A stretch of DNA of 64,000 bases from Crambe crambe (GCA_963924555.1 OZ004583.1:806001-870000), one strand, 5' to 3'. Counted from the stretch's first letter, positions 53,420 to 64,000 are shown. Made by a program: numbers and translations. Notes: a model not told the origin generated them from the letters alone.

Positions 53420-53610
53420 ACTTACTTGCTGGAAGGGGGGTATCAAATTTAGTCTTCTTTTTCTTCTTCTTCCACCAGCTCTGTGAAGACTCATGACTGA
53501 GAAGCATCATTCACTATATCTTCAGAATGTGCGTGCTCCTCTTCATCAGAATTACTGGACTCTTCAGAGATTAACTCTTCATGCTCGAGTAAAGGACCAC
53601 TGATTTTGTC
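53420..53610 (-). pseudogene. CRBN exon 1-2 fragment, second duplicate
   Basis: The sequence on the minus strand matches the acidic CRBN exons (ESSNSDEEEHAHSEDI, SSQS-like and LLEHEE-like parts) with stops and frame breaks. It marks the 5' side of a third CRBN/AIG1 unit. Confidence 0.75.
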
Positions 53611-54209
53611 ACACTTATTTCATTGTATAAGGTAAGTCAGGAATACTTTTTCGGGAAAATGGTTCTTACTTCTGATTGGGAACAGATAGAAACATGTAAA
53701 GTGCAGATGAAAGTTGAATCTTTTCTCTAACTAGCAGTGAAAGTTTCATAGATTAAATATTGTGGATAATTTATTATAGAGCCAAGAATAAAGGCACTCA
53801 AAAATTGGTGGGTTGGGGTAATTCCGAATGATTGTTGTGGCCACACAAAGCATAAAGCTGCTTAGCCTTACAACTTGCTTTTCAAAACTTCATCCCTAGT
53901 GCCACTTTCAGAGGGCTAGATCAATCGCTCATCATTGTCTGATTCTGCTGACAATCTCCAGTAAGTTTTAGGAAGTTCAAAATCAAGGGGCATTATTTAG
54001 AGGTAGCTAGCCTCAGTGCACAAGAAGCTTGATCTTCAAGAGTTGTTGCAAAGATAGAGCAATAGGAGTAGTTTATGTGTATCACGTTTGAGCTTGAAAC
54101 TCCTCTTCCTTTTGAAGTAACCTCGGTTCAGAATTACTTACCTTACTTTTTTTCTTTTTTTTTGTCCCACAATTTTATAATGGAATTCGATTATACTCAG
54201 ACAAACAAA
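53611..54209. other. unassigned interval
   Basis: AT-rich; I see no gene. It may hold the 3' flank of the retrotransposon insertion. Confidence 0.35.
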
Positions 54210-55956
54210 CAAGTCCAAGTCATGGCACTCCGTCTAGAGAGGGGGGGAGAGTTGGGAGGCGATGTAGCCATAAACAGGCGTTGCCACGCCACAGGGCGAT
54301 GGCTAGTTGTCCAAAGAGGTGCTTGGAAGAGTTAGAGGAATCTGTAGTACCCACTCTGTCTGCAATGGCCTTGCCAATGGAGCGAACAGTTTGAATTGTG
54401 TCATCAGCAAGGCCACCTAACGTTTCTGCTACCAGAGGAATGAAGTGCAAGCCGGCAAGCTGATAAAGAGGATGCTAGCTTGCGCACCTGAAGGGCATGG
54501 CCCGGGGTGAAGGAGGCTTCATTTAGAGTCTGCTGCTGCAGGGGGCTGATTACATGGACATCCAGAGCTGCAGGATGGCCCCCTTTCCAATTGGGTAGAA
54601 GGATGTCAGCTGGGCGAGAGAGGGAGCTGGCAAGGAGGCCAGGGGTCTCCTTGGAAGGGGCCAAGGCTGCAGAGAAGACCATGTCACGTATCATTATGCC
54701 GGGAAATGCAGTCACCATTTCCACTACACCCAACCTGGTGATCACCAAAGATGTCAGCAGTGTCCCGGCATTCTGGGCAAGGAAGTGGATTACTTTGGAG
54801 AGGAATTCCCAGCCAGTACCGCAGGCAGCATTGGAATTCTCTGTCTTGAAGGTGAAGACCCAGTGATGCCACATTAAGCCAGTCCCCTGCATGAGGCAGA
54901 CTTGAAGAGTATGCCAGAGCTCGTGAGCGAATGGTGGGGGCAGAAGAGAGTAAGTTCTGGAAGGAGGCCTCATCAATGCTGTGGGAAAGAGAGCGTTGCC
55001 GTAGAGGGACATTGATATCATCAATATTTTGCCAGCTGCTGTGGTGGCAAGGGCCCTTACGACAGGGATGGTGTGAAGTGTGGAGCTAGGCGGGTGACCA
55101 AGGATGCACTCCACCAGATGCTTGGAGGCTGTGCTAGAGGCCAAAAAAGCAGCTGGAGCATGTAGTGAGGCACTGCGAAGATTAAGGCCACCATGACTGC
55201 TGGGGAGGCTTGCCTTAAGCCATGACCAATTGGACAAAGGACCACCCACGATGATTCCAGGGTGTCACGGATGGCTTGGTTGAAATCACACGAGGATTGC
55301 TGTATATGGCTGGGAGGACAGGCTCGGAGGACAAAAGAGACCTTGGGGAGTGCGAGACAGGAACGTAAGAGAGTAATCTCTGCTTGGGAGTCACCTAAGT
55401 CTCGCAGAGCACCCAGGGAAGTCCTCACTTTTGTCAGCCTAGCCTGAAAGATTTCCTCACAGAAATCAGGTGGTCCAATGGGGCAGCCAAGGAGGGAGAA
55501 GCCCCGTTGTGTGATGGGAATGTCGGCTGGTAGTGGAGATTGTGCTTCCTTGGGAATGAAGAGAAGAGACTTTCCTCTATTAAGGTGGAGGCCCAAGAGG
55601 GGGCCCTCTCTCTCAACGATTTGGAGGGCAGCAGCCAGGTCCTCAGGGTGACCCATAAGGGTGCTGTCATCGAGGTACCAAGCATTGAGGGAGAGGCCAG
55701 GGACTTCATCCCTGATCTTCTCTATCAGAGGGTGGAGAGATAAGGCGAACCCCAATGGACCTAGGGGGTCCCCTTGCTGCACACCACAGGAGCCATGAAG
55801 AGGAAAGGTTGGCAGGAATAGCATGCTTCAATCCAGGCAGAAAGGGTGGGGATGCGGTTACGAGTCTCCACAAACATGGCCTCCTGGTTAATGCAGTTGA
55901 AGGCGTTACTGAAGTCAAGGAGGAGCGTCCATCGATGACTTGGGAGGGAGGAGGAC
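54210..55956 (-). mobile_element. 5'-truncated non-LTR retrotransposon with reverse transcriptase
   Basis: Minus-strand frames carry RT motifs in order: LLLDFSNAFNCIN, GVQQGDPLGPLGFAL, YLDDSTLMGH and LNRGKSLLF. A zinc-binding CPEC...GDHQVGCSGNGDCISRHN, RPADILLPNW...ALDVHVISPL and a final VAETLGG...LFGQLAIALWRGNA follow. This order is typical of a widespread invertebrate RT family. The frame changes at least three times (near 55800, 55060-55250, 54870 and 54430), so it is dead. The sequence starts inside the RT domain at 55956, exactly where homology to the AIG1 promoter begins. That is the 5' truncation expected of target-primed integration. Confidence 0.88.
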
Positions 55957-55968
55957 TGCGCATGCGCA
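55957..55968. promoter_or_regulatory. NRF-1-like palindrome, AIG1 copy 3 promoter
   Basis: TGCGCATGCGCA lies 70 bp before the ATG at 56038. The retrotransposon ends one base before it. Confidence 0.5.
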
Positions 55969-56037
55969 TGAGATTCTAGGGCGGATCGTTGGGAGGGCGT
56001 AATCAGACGAAGATTCAAATTCAAAGAACTATACACC

Positions 56038-57247
56038 ATGGAAATGGTGGGCTTCTTTCTAGTAGCGGCATCGTTATTCAGCATCGCTGATTTTCAAATT
56101 CATGACAGTTGTAAGTGTTCCTATGTGTAGGTGTTAAGTACACTGTTGTTTTGAAGTAGCTTTCTATTCAATTAATATTCAATTAGCAGTCTCATTAATA
56201 ATAGGTGATAGTGAAAGTTGCAGCTCAGATATGGATGATGATAAGTTGGTAGCTATGTTTCGTCAAGGCTGCCACTGGCAAATCTCTGATGTCAAATGTG
56301 CGCTGAAAACGGTGGACAAGATCGAATCGTGGTTGAAGAAACATAACAATTTCAGAGTCCTAATCACTGGCAAGATGGGAACTGGTAAAACTACTCTTAT
56401 TAAAGGACTGAAGGAAAAGTATGTCCCTGAAGCAGATAATCTTATGCCACATACTATAAAAGTTACACCTTATGAATACGAGCATGGAAAGATTAACTTC
56501 ACATTCTTTGACACACCTGGATTGAGAGAATCGAGCGATTCTCACAAGGATTACAAATATCTAAAAGAGATGGTTAAAAAAAATGAAAGACCCGATTTGA
56601 TCATCTTCACTATCAAAATGGATGATACTCGACTTCGTCCAGAAGATGAGGCAACTATCAAGAACATATCTGATGCATTTGGTTGGAGTGTATGGAAAAA
56701 TGCAATGTTTCTCCTCACATTTGCCAATAAAGTATCCAAAGTAGGTTCCCCCCCAGGTAGCAGGGAAAATAAAGTTTACTTCAACAAGAAACATGATGAT
56801 TTCTCCCTTCTAATAACCAAAGAATTGGAGAAGAATAGAGTCCAGCCAGAAGTAGCAAACAATATACCAATTATTCCAGCAGGACTTATCATGCAACCTT
56901 CTATTCCATCGGATTCGAGGGGGATATCTTGGGTGGATGAATTCTGGCAGGAGATGTTCAAAGTTTTGAAGGCATCTAGGCATGATTCCAGTACAATTAT
57001 TGAAGAGAAATCATCCACCCCAACACCATCAAGTCCAACTACACGAGCCACTCTGAAAAAATCACCAACACCAACTCCAAAATCTTCTCCCAAAGCCCAC
57101 CCCATGCCCACTTGTCATCAGCCTAAACTTGGTGTGAAAGGGAAAATTTTAGCAGTGATCTCCTATCTGATAGTGGGATTAATGTGCTGGTGTTGCGGCA
57201 GGTTTTGCTGTACTAGGCGCGCCATAGTAAAAGAAAAGTTTTTTTAA
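56038..57247 (+). CDS. AIG1-type GTPase with signal peptide and C-terminal transmembrane segment, copy 3
   Basis: Exon 1 (56038-56110) encodes MEMVGFFLVAASLFSIADFQ, a signal peptide. Exon 2 is 56205-57247. Together they make 1116 bases in frame (371 residues). GTPase motifs are as in copy 1: GKMGTGKTTLIKG, DTPGL, KMDDTRLRPEDEATIKN and LTFANKV. The stalk is Ser/Thr/Pro-rich (TPTPSSPTTRATLKKSPTPT). A strong membrane segment (ILAVISYLIVGLMCW) follows, then a Cys-rich basic tail (CCGRFCCTRR) that stops transfer and could be palmitoylated. By the positive-inside rule this gives a type I protein with the GTPase outside the cytosol. This is the best intact copy. A start at 56231 (MDDDKLVAMF) would instead give a cytosolic, tail-anchored form. 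Confidence 0.87.
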
Positions 57248-57725
57248 CAACCCAAAAATGTGGATCAAAACTACTGCAACTCAGATAACCCACATTAGTA
57301 GTAAAAATAACTCTCATATTTTGTGGTAATAATAACAACATTAAAATTTGGTCATTTTGATGATGGTAGATAATGGTTAAAATAACTATTGTGTTATAAT
57401 CGTAATAACAATTATGTTGATAATTATAGTGATAAACGTACATTGTTATAATTACTAAAGGATATTGTTGAAATAACCATCATGGTTGTTGAATTAACCA
57501 GAAAAAAATAATTTTAAAGTAATATTCATTTTTATTACAACTTCAGATGGTGATTATTATTACCCACTGGAAATGGATTGTTATTATAGAACTTAGCTCA
57601 GATTCACCCTTTAAAAAATTATAACAACTGGTAATGGTCAATAATTATTACAACAATAATGTAGGTAATAATAACAGGAACATTAAAGATTTCGTTTTAT
57701 GTCCGACACAACAGCTAAGTAAGTG
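57248..57725. other. AT-rich interval
   Basis: Dominated by ATAATAATAACAAC-like low complexity. I see no gene. Confidence 0.5.
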
Positions 57726-59725
57726 CTAGGTCTCTTTAATGAATCTGGAAATGAAAGGATATAATCCTGCAAAAAAAAAGAATACATTCTGTGCAGGTTT
57801 AGGATATTCCAAATTAAAAATATAATAACATGAAAACATATAAAAGAGAGCTGATCTAAAATTTTGCACTTGACACAGGGTGATCTGTTCACAAGTAATA
57901 AAGAATTGTGAATTGGATCCTGCTTCATTCTTGAACATAGCAATTCTTGGAGAATTTCGTAGAGGAAGTTTGCGATAAGCTTCTTCCATTGACTCAATCT
58001 GATACATGATAGTGGTATCAATTTATTAGATAGCCATAATAATTATGGGTTAATAGTATTCTAAATGGAGCACATGTACTCAGCAACTATAAACTTATAG
58101 CTTCGCTATTAATTTTAGGACTGTGTAGGAGATATAAAAAATATACATTGTTAAGGATGGGTGAAGGAAGATTAGGCACTGGTGGTATAGCAGGTTAGTG
58201 TAGCTATGGGTACATACCTCATATTCTTCATATATATAATGCAAAACATCATTCTTAACAAGAGCCTGGGTTACTATCTTCAATGCTACTAAATCCAACT
58301 GTTCATCATCATCATCATCATCAACTATAATTCATGATATAGGCACCAGTAGCTAGCTATGCACCTGTAGCTGTGTGAGCTGATTTTTCTTCCCACTTTT
58401 TTTTGCATACTCAATAATGGCAGGTAGCTACATATTTCTTCCATTCACTGATAAACAGAGACTTAACATCTTTTCCAATAACCATTTTCATTTCTTGATC
58501 AATCTGTGTATTGGGGAGGGGGAAGGGAAAGGGAAAAGTACAATGAAGTTATGGTGGCTGGAGCAAAAAGTTAATTCTTACAATAGGTCGACGAGAGAGA
58601 GCAGGGTAGTTTTCAATAATCTGCTTGATACTAGTGGCCTCATTTTGAATAAATAATCGACGTTCATGGTAGATCGATTTTAATAATGGTAGTAGCACAC
58701 TGTCTTGAGGCTTAGATTTAGCCAACTCATCTGATATAGCTCGTTTATGGACTTCTATACTGTCTGGATCTTCCACCGACACATCTACTCCTACAGGATA
58801 CCTGCGTAGGAGTTGCTCTTTGCACTTAATTGTTGGACATTTTTTCCGCTTGGCATCTGGAAGCTCACTGGCTGAGTTTGGTAGTTTGAGCTTATCCCTT
58901 TTCACCACATTCCTTACTCGTGTAATCATTTTATCGACTCACGATTGCTGAATTAATAATACATATAATTAAATGAATGCTATGTATAAAAAAATAACTT
59001 ACATATCCTATTCTCATGTCATCTTTCATGAAAGGGTATTTTAGTATAAGTTTTCTTGCTTGCTGCTCACAATCTACTCGTGAAGGCTTCCTTGAATGAG
59101 CAAATAACTGAGTTACTAGGACACGTATTATTTCTGATCTTGCAGAATCAGTCAAACAGTGACTTCTTATACATTCCTCTACCTCTGGCCTCCAATGGTC
59201 AGGTACTTCCATAGATTTATGTGATGAAGATGGTGTACTGTGAACCAGAACCGTTATCAGAACCATTATCTTCACTAGTAACACTGCTTGTTGGTGTATT
59301 ATAGGGTGCTGAAATTTTAACCAGGGGTACTTCTGAAAATGATCGATTTGCTGTACTCTACACATGTACAAATAATACAAATAAACTAGACAAATAAACT
59401 AGTTTATAGCTACATAGCTTAGTTATTAACATACCTGTGGACGAAGCTTCATTATTTTTTTCACTAGCCCTATAGGAGGCACCATTGACTTTATTTCTTC
59501 TTCAGTTAAAGCGATAAATTCAGTGCCATCCACATAATTCTCTGTGTAATACAGGCCCTAGAGTATACAGTCATTTGTTAGCTAGTTTAGCTACTTACCT
59601 TCGAACACTTTACTAAACTTTTCCGGTATGCCACTTTTTTGAAGCCAGGCACTAACTTCTCTCGCTGACATTGACTCGCTAAAGTCCACAAAATCAGAAC
59701 CATCAGAGTCCCAACCGTCTGCCAT
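57726..59725 (-). CDS. SAMD3-like protein (SAM domain plus conserved C-terminal domain), frame uncertain
   Basis: The start MADGWDSDGSDFVDFSESMS (59599-59725) opens a SAM-like domain (VSAWLQKSGIPEKF), continued at 59433-59558 (VDGTEFIALTEEEI, MVPPIGLVKKIMKL). Later exons give VPDHWRPEVEECIRSHCLTD (about 59180-59220 and on), KLILKYPFMKDDMRIGY, then ITRVRNVVKRDKLKLPNS (58581-58925). Exon 58375-58510 encodes LPAIIEYAKKSGKKNQLTQL in a shifted frame. Then come QLDLVALKIVTQALV (58222-58320) and a last exon with FYMFSCYYIFNLEYP (57726-58007). The order resembles sterile alpha motif domain-containing 3-like proteins, an expanded invertebrate family of unknown role. Phases disagree by one base at least three times, so it is either decayed or the assembly has indels. 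Confidence 0.6.
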
Positions 59726-59760
59726 TATACCGAAGCAGCTGCTATCATAGATATAAGATG

Positions 59761-59824
59761 TTTACGGGATTGGAAACGGATCACGTGCTCTCGTTAGCAA
59801 CTAACAACCGAGGCGCGTTGACAG
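59761..59824. repeat. left arm of an inverted promoter duplication
   Basis: TTTACGGGATTGGAAACG and ACAACCGAGGCGCGTTGACAG are found inverted at 60789-60840, about 965 bp away. This arm lies just upstream of the SAMD3-like start. Confidence 0.8.
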
Positions 59825-60788
59825 CTGAATGACATAGCACTTTTGTCAAAGTTGCTGTTCTGACAAGATCCGTGAGGTAAGACTTATGCCAATGATACTA
59901 TAATACACTAGGGCATAGATTTACTGTATGAAATAAATTTTAGCTCAGATTTTCAAGTTTATTCCTACAAATACTACTGTGGTGGTTAATGGGACTGTAT
60001 TAATCCCTCTCACGCTTGATGGAATCAATTGCTGTTGCTTATTTTCTGATCAAAAGGCATGTAAACTTTAGCTACATGGAATAGTAATGTTAGTTTTTGT
60101 ATTAGCTGATGTATATTGTCTCTAGCATTTGCAAGTGGTGTTAAAACTGTAATCCCTCTCCCAAGAAATAGATTAACAATATTGCAACTGTATTAGTAAT
60201 TTCAGGGAAAGGATAGAACAGTAAATGGAATTGGTGCATTTGTTTTCTATACAATAGTCATCCTATGGAGATGGCAAGCTTACTATATTTCCCCCCTAAT
60301 ATCCATAGGGTCCACAGGACAGCTGACTGAGCCGAATTCTTGAGATGGATGGTGTCAAAATCCAACAGCCAAAAGCTGGAAGTATTGCAATAATGCTGAT
60401 GAGGGCGAACTGAGCAGAAACTGGCGGATAACTTTGGGCAAAATTATCTAGCTATAATAATGATGAATTTATGTCTAATTTTAATACCAAAAGTCATTCT
60501 GGCCTTTCTTTCAAATCAATCACATAAAATTAATGTATAATGAGTAATGATAGGTACTCATAGTTATAATTACAAGGAACAAAGTTATGAATAATTAATA
60601 ACTTCCTTCCTCAGACTCTCCAACTTCAACTCTCTGACTCTTCACTTCTTCAATACCTTCCCCTTAGCTTGCTTGTACTATTCTGTGAGCTGTAGGGGCA
60701 GAACATCACTTTAACTGCCTTGAAAGGAGTGAATATTGATCTCCTTTCACGGCCATTAATATAATTAATGCTGCATGCGCGTGCGCAT
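59825..60788. other. spacer between inverted arms
   Basis: No gene recognised. It has an AT-rich body and a GC-rich end with TGCATGCGCGTGCGCAT near 60772. Confidence 0.4.
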
Positions 60789-60840
60789 CTGTCAACGCGC
60801 CTCGGTTGTGCAGTTCATTGGGCGTTTCCAATCCCGTAAA
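60789..60840. repeat. right arm of the inverted promoter duplication
   Basis: Reverse complement of 59761-59824, missing part of the middle. It abuts the TA flank of the MITE at 60849. Confidence 0.8.
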
Positions 60841-60848
60841 ACCTCTTA

Positions 60849-61144
60849 CTGCGGTTTTAGGAAATCTTGGAACACGAGAAAGTGCGCATGCTCAAGCGCA
60901 TGTTCAAGCACATTGGTAACTAAGGCTCCAGATCGTTTCTCTGCTTACAATGGTCAGTATTCACAGCTGTGAACCAGGTAGGAGAAGCCTTATAGTAAGG
61001 ATATACATTGGAGAATAACTAACACCCGTCCTAACTGAGCCATCGTCGATTGTTTTGGTAACTATGCACAACTGCGCATGCGCTCACTACGGTTTAATGT
61101 TTACTGCCGGCCGTCTTTTGTTCCAAGATTCCCTAAAACCGCAG
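60849..61144. mobile_element. 296-bp MITE with CTGCGGTTTTAGG ends
   Basis: The left end CTGCGGTTTTAGGAAATCTT(GGAAC) and right end (GTTCC)AAGATTCCCTAAAACCGCAG are inverted copies flanked by TA. The interior has an NRF-1-like TGCGCATGCGCT at 61073-61084. It lies just upstream of the transposase-like gene. Confidence 0.82.
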
Positions 61145-61178
61145 TATATCTATGCTGCTATGCATGCATGATGCCTTC

Positions 61179-61190
61179 TGCGCATGCGCA
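61179..61190. promoter_or_regulatory. NRF-1-like palindrome before the transposase-like gene
   Basis: TGCGCATGCGCA lies 38 bp before the ATG at 61229. Confidence 0.45.
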
Positions 61191-61228
61191 ATAATAAAAT
61201 TTTGGTGCAGCTGCTCCTACCTAACAAA

Positions 61229-64000
61229 ATGGAATTAAGTTTGGTATGTAAGAAGTGTCCTCTGTGTAATTTCGAATCTCCGACTATACCTTTGCTGTTG
61301 AGCCACCTTCGAAGTGTGCATGCAAGTGATCCCCGGTTTCTCGTGACGTGCGGTATTGAGGGCTGCACTGTATCTTCTAAGAGTTTCTCTTCCTTCTCTT
61401 TATTCCCATATATACCGTCGTCATTCGAATGTGGGCATTGTTAAAAAAAGAATTTTTCAATTACAACCTGATGATCAGAGTTCAAGTGAACTGAATCCTA
61501 GTTATTTCTCAGCTTCTTTGAATGATGAAGGCTCAGATGAAGGTATCTAGCTACATGCATGCATGGAACTATTTTAGCAGCCCTTAGTCCAACTAGAAGA
61601 GCTGCTATTTATGACAGTGTACCTGTAAACTGGATATTTTGCTAATCAGGCCACTATTGTTCTCAGGGGATTCTTCATTAGGTGTGGGTGGGCAAAAAGC
61701 TAATCATTCCTATTGAGTCCTTAGCTTTTTAGCAAGTAAACTTACTGACTACACTGAGATTTAACTACATCTGTCTATGACGGCAGCAATTTTCCAGGGT
61801 ATAAGAGTTTGTGAGCATCATAATAATAAAAATGTGGGGTATGGGAAGTGGAACTATATAAGCTAGAGCATAGTGGCCTTAGTAAAGATTTATAGCATTA
61901 TCAGCATGTTAAACAACTTAATCACCAAGATTTCTGAAATGCAGAGGTTATGGATGTTGATGTTGCTCATGCATTGGGTAGAGATGTGCAAACTCGGTGT
62001 CGTGCAAGCGCACTGTTTCTTCTCAAGCTGAAAGAGCATAGACGCATAACTCAAACTGCCATCGATGATGTAGTGGAAGGCTGCCAAAGCCTTTTTCAGC
62101 AGACAATTCAGACAGTTCAAGCCGGCGTCCGTTCCTGTTTAGCTGAGAATGGAGTTGATCCAGATAATGTAGCTGGATTAAGCGAGACATTTTCCAAGCT
62201 TGTAACGGCCTTGACAATAAATACAAGCAGGAAAAGTATTACAAAGAAAATCTTGGATTGGTGGTAAGCAACCAACTATACTATATCATAAGCAGTCCCA
62301 TTATTCCAAATTAATTTTTGTGTACAGGAACCAAATGAGGTGAAGATTGGTGATCGCTACTATGTTAAAAAGTTTACAGGATCCAAATCACAATTGAAAG
62401 AACAGTATGACACTTTCCAATATATTCCTTTATTAAGTACTCTAAAGAGGCTGCTATGTGATAACAGTATTCTTGATGAAATAGAGAACTGTCCTAATCG
62501 CATTCATAGTGATAATATAATTGAAGATTTTTGTGATGGAACCTTGTTTCATGAGCACCCTCTATTTTCCAAAGATCCTTATGCCTTACAAATCATAGCC
62601 TATTATGATGAAGTGGAAATGTGCAATCCTTTGGGATCACATATTAAAAAGCATAAGTTGGGCATTGTTTTTTTTACTTTGGGTAATATCCACCCAAAAT
62701 TCCGCTCTTCTTTGTGTGTTATTAACCTGCTACTAGTTGCTACGATACCAGTGATCGAACGTCATGGTATCGATAAGATTTTACAGCCTTTTATTACTGA
62801 TCTTGATGTTTTGGCAACCACTGGTGTGACCATGCCTATAAAAGGAAGTGAGCGTACCTTTAAAGGTGCCCTGCTGGTCTTTTTAGCTGATAATCTAGCT
62901 AGCAATTTTCTTGGTGGATTTAAATTATCTTTTTCATTCTCTTTTCGGTGTTGTCGATCCTGTCTTGTTACAAATGATAAGCTTTCTAGCAGTTTTTTTT
63001 CTGATAAATTTGTTCGAAGAAGCAAAGAAAAGCATGAAGATCATTGTAAGGCATTGGAAGGTCCTCTAGGTAACCACTATTCTAAAACTTATGGTATAAA
63101 TAGAAGATCTTGTCTTATGGATGTTCCATACTTTTCTATGCTTGGTGGTGGTTTACCACATGATGTCATGCATGACATATTGGAAGGTATTGCTCCTTTG
63201 GAAATTAAATTATTGCTACGGTATTGTATTGAAAAAAAATTCATAACTTTAGATGAATACAATAAAAGATTGATTAATTTTTCATATGGTTATGCAGAAT
63301 ATGATAAGCCAATTCCCATTCTTACTCGTGTTCTTAATGGAGATGGTAGTCTTCGCTCGAACGCAGCTCAAATACTTTTATTATCACATATATTACCATT
63401 TATTATTGGACGTATAATTCCAGAAGATGACGAGCACTGGAGATGTTTCTTGCTTCTACTGCAAATTATTGATATTGTTATGTGTCCAGTAACTTCAGAA
63501 TCTGTGAGCACAAGTCTTAAATTTCTTATCAATGAGCACCATTGCTTATTCATGTTACTATATAATAAAGAAATACCTAAATTGCATTTTGTTGTACACT
63601 ATCCAGAGCAAATGGAAGCAGTGGGTCCAATGACTAAATCATGGACTATGAGGCACGAGGCAAAACTCAACTTTTTTTAACAGGTTACCAGATTAGATAA
63701 CTTTAAAAATATTGCATCATCCATGGCAAATCGGCATCAGCGTTGGATTTGTTACGAGTTATCCAGTGGAAGCCTTCTTTCTAAACCTATTGAATGTGGA
63801 CCAGGAGTTGGTCCTAAGCAGTTTTGTGATGAGACCCCTGACATTCAGGGAGGTTTAAGTAGCTTGATGGAGATATCTCCTGAATCTTCTATTTTTCATC
63901 CTCGTTGGGTACGTAAAGATGGCATAATGTATAAAGACAATATATTCTTAGTTACTGGTTCCGATGGTTTGGATCCAGTCTTTGCACAACTTGATGAATT
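61229..64000 (+). pseudogene. CACTA/EnSpm-like transposase-related gene, frame-broken, 3' partial
   Basis: Exon 1 (61229-61542) has C2H2 zinc fingers (CPLCNFESPTIPLLLSHLRSVH, CGIEGCTVSSKSF). The second finger continues (SHIYRRHSNVGIVKK) one frame over, so there is a break near 61395. Exon 2 is 61945-62263 (EVMDVDVAHALGRDVQTR). Its end should read YKQEKYYKENLGLV in a shifted frame and joins EPNEVKIGDRYYVKKF in exon 3 (62328 on). Exon 3 contains DVPYFSMLGGGLPHDVMHDI, LEGIAPLEIKLLL, HYPEQMEAVGP and MRHEAKLNFF. A TAA near 63678 then replaces an expected Lys codon, after which the same frame stays open to the window end. Domain order matches the HD-LEG/MRxEAK proteins related to CACTA transposases in fish and invertebrates. 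It could be a transposon relic or a domesticated gene. Confidence 0.62.

Noticed and set aside
60775-60972. + frame between the inverted arm and the MITE
   Set aside because: Spans the edge of two repeats; no family resemblance.

Overview
The window is eukaryotic and most likely comes from a sponge (demosponge-like, inferred). Genes are split by mostly short GT-AG introns and packed closely. The left and middle parts carry conserved metazoan genes, and there are lineage-expanded TRIM-NHL and AIG1-type GTPase genes and many small inverted-repeat elements. I did not identify the species. All assignments come from reading translations and remembered family motifs; no database search was run.

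Layout, left to right. ANAPC4 3' end (+, 1-1221). A small type II membrane protein with a fibrinogen-like stub (+, 1334-1876). A secreted nucleotidyltransferase-fold protein (-, 2108-3737). GRAMD4 (-, 4035-9434) with a broken NHL-repeat fragment in its last intron. Ceramide kinase (-, 10093-17243), head-to-head with phosphatidylserine synthase (+, 17607-19229). A PTP-PEST-type tyrosine phosphatase (+, 19549-40036) whose 9-kb intron holds three tandem TRIM-NHL copies (one dead, one intact, one with an altered C-terminus). A 61-residue two-exon gene (-), head-to-head with a zinc-knuckle/TatD nuclease (TATDN2-like, +). LSM8 (-), an ARF GTPase (+) and cereblon (-).

The right third is dynamic. Cereblon lies head-to-head with an AIG1-type GTPase gene. 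That CRBN-5'/AIG1 module has been duplicated to give three AIG1 copies on the + strand (48490, 51069, 56038), with decayed cereblon exon fragments and antisense GTPase fragments between them. A 5'-truncated non-LTR retrotransposon abuts the third promoter. Each AIG1 copy has a separate first exon encoding a signal peptide, spliced in phase to a GTPase domain, then a Ser/Thr/Pro-rich stalk and a hydrophobic C-terminal segment. This predicts a membrane protein with its GTPase domain outside the cytosol, and is the most unusual thing in the window. A SAMD3-like gene (-) and a CACTA/EnSpm-like transposase-related gene (+, running off the end) close the window. Both carry several one-base frame breaks, which may be decay or assembly error.

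At least five copies of a MITE family with CAGTGGAACC-type ends and TA-type flanks, several other foldback elements and many minisatellites lie in introns. NRF-1-like TGCGCATGCGCA palindromes mark several promoters.
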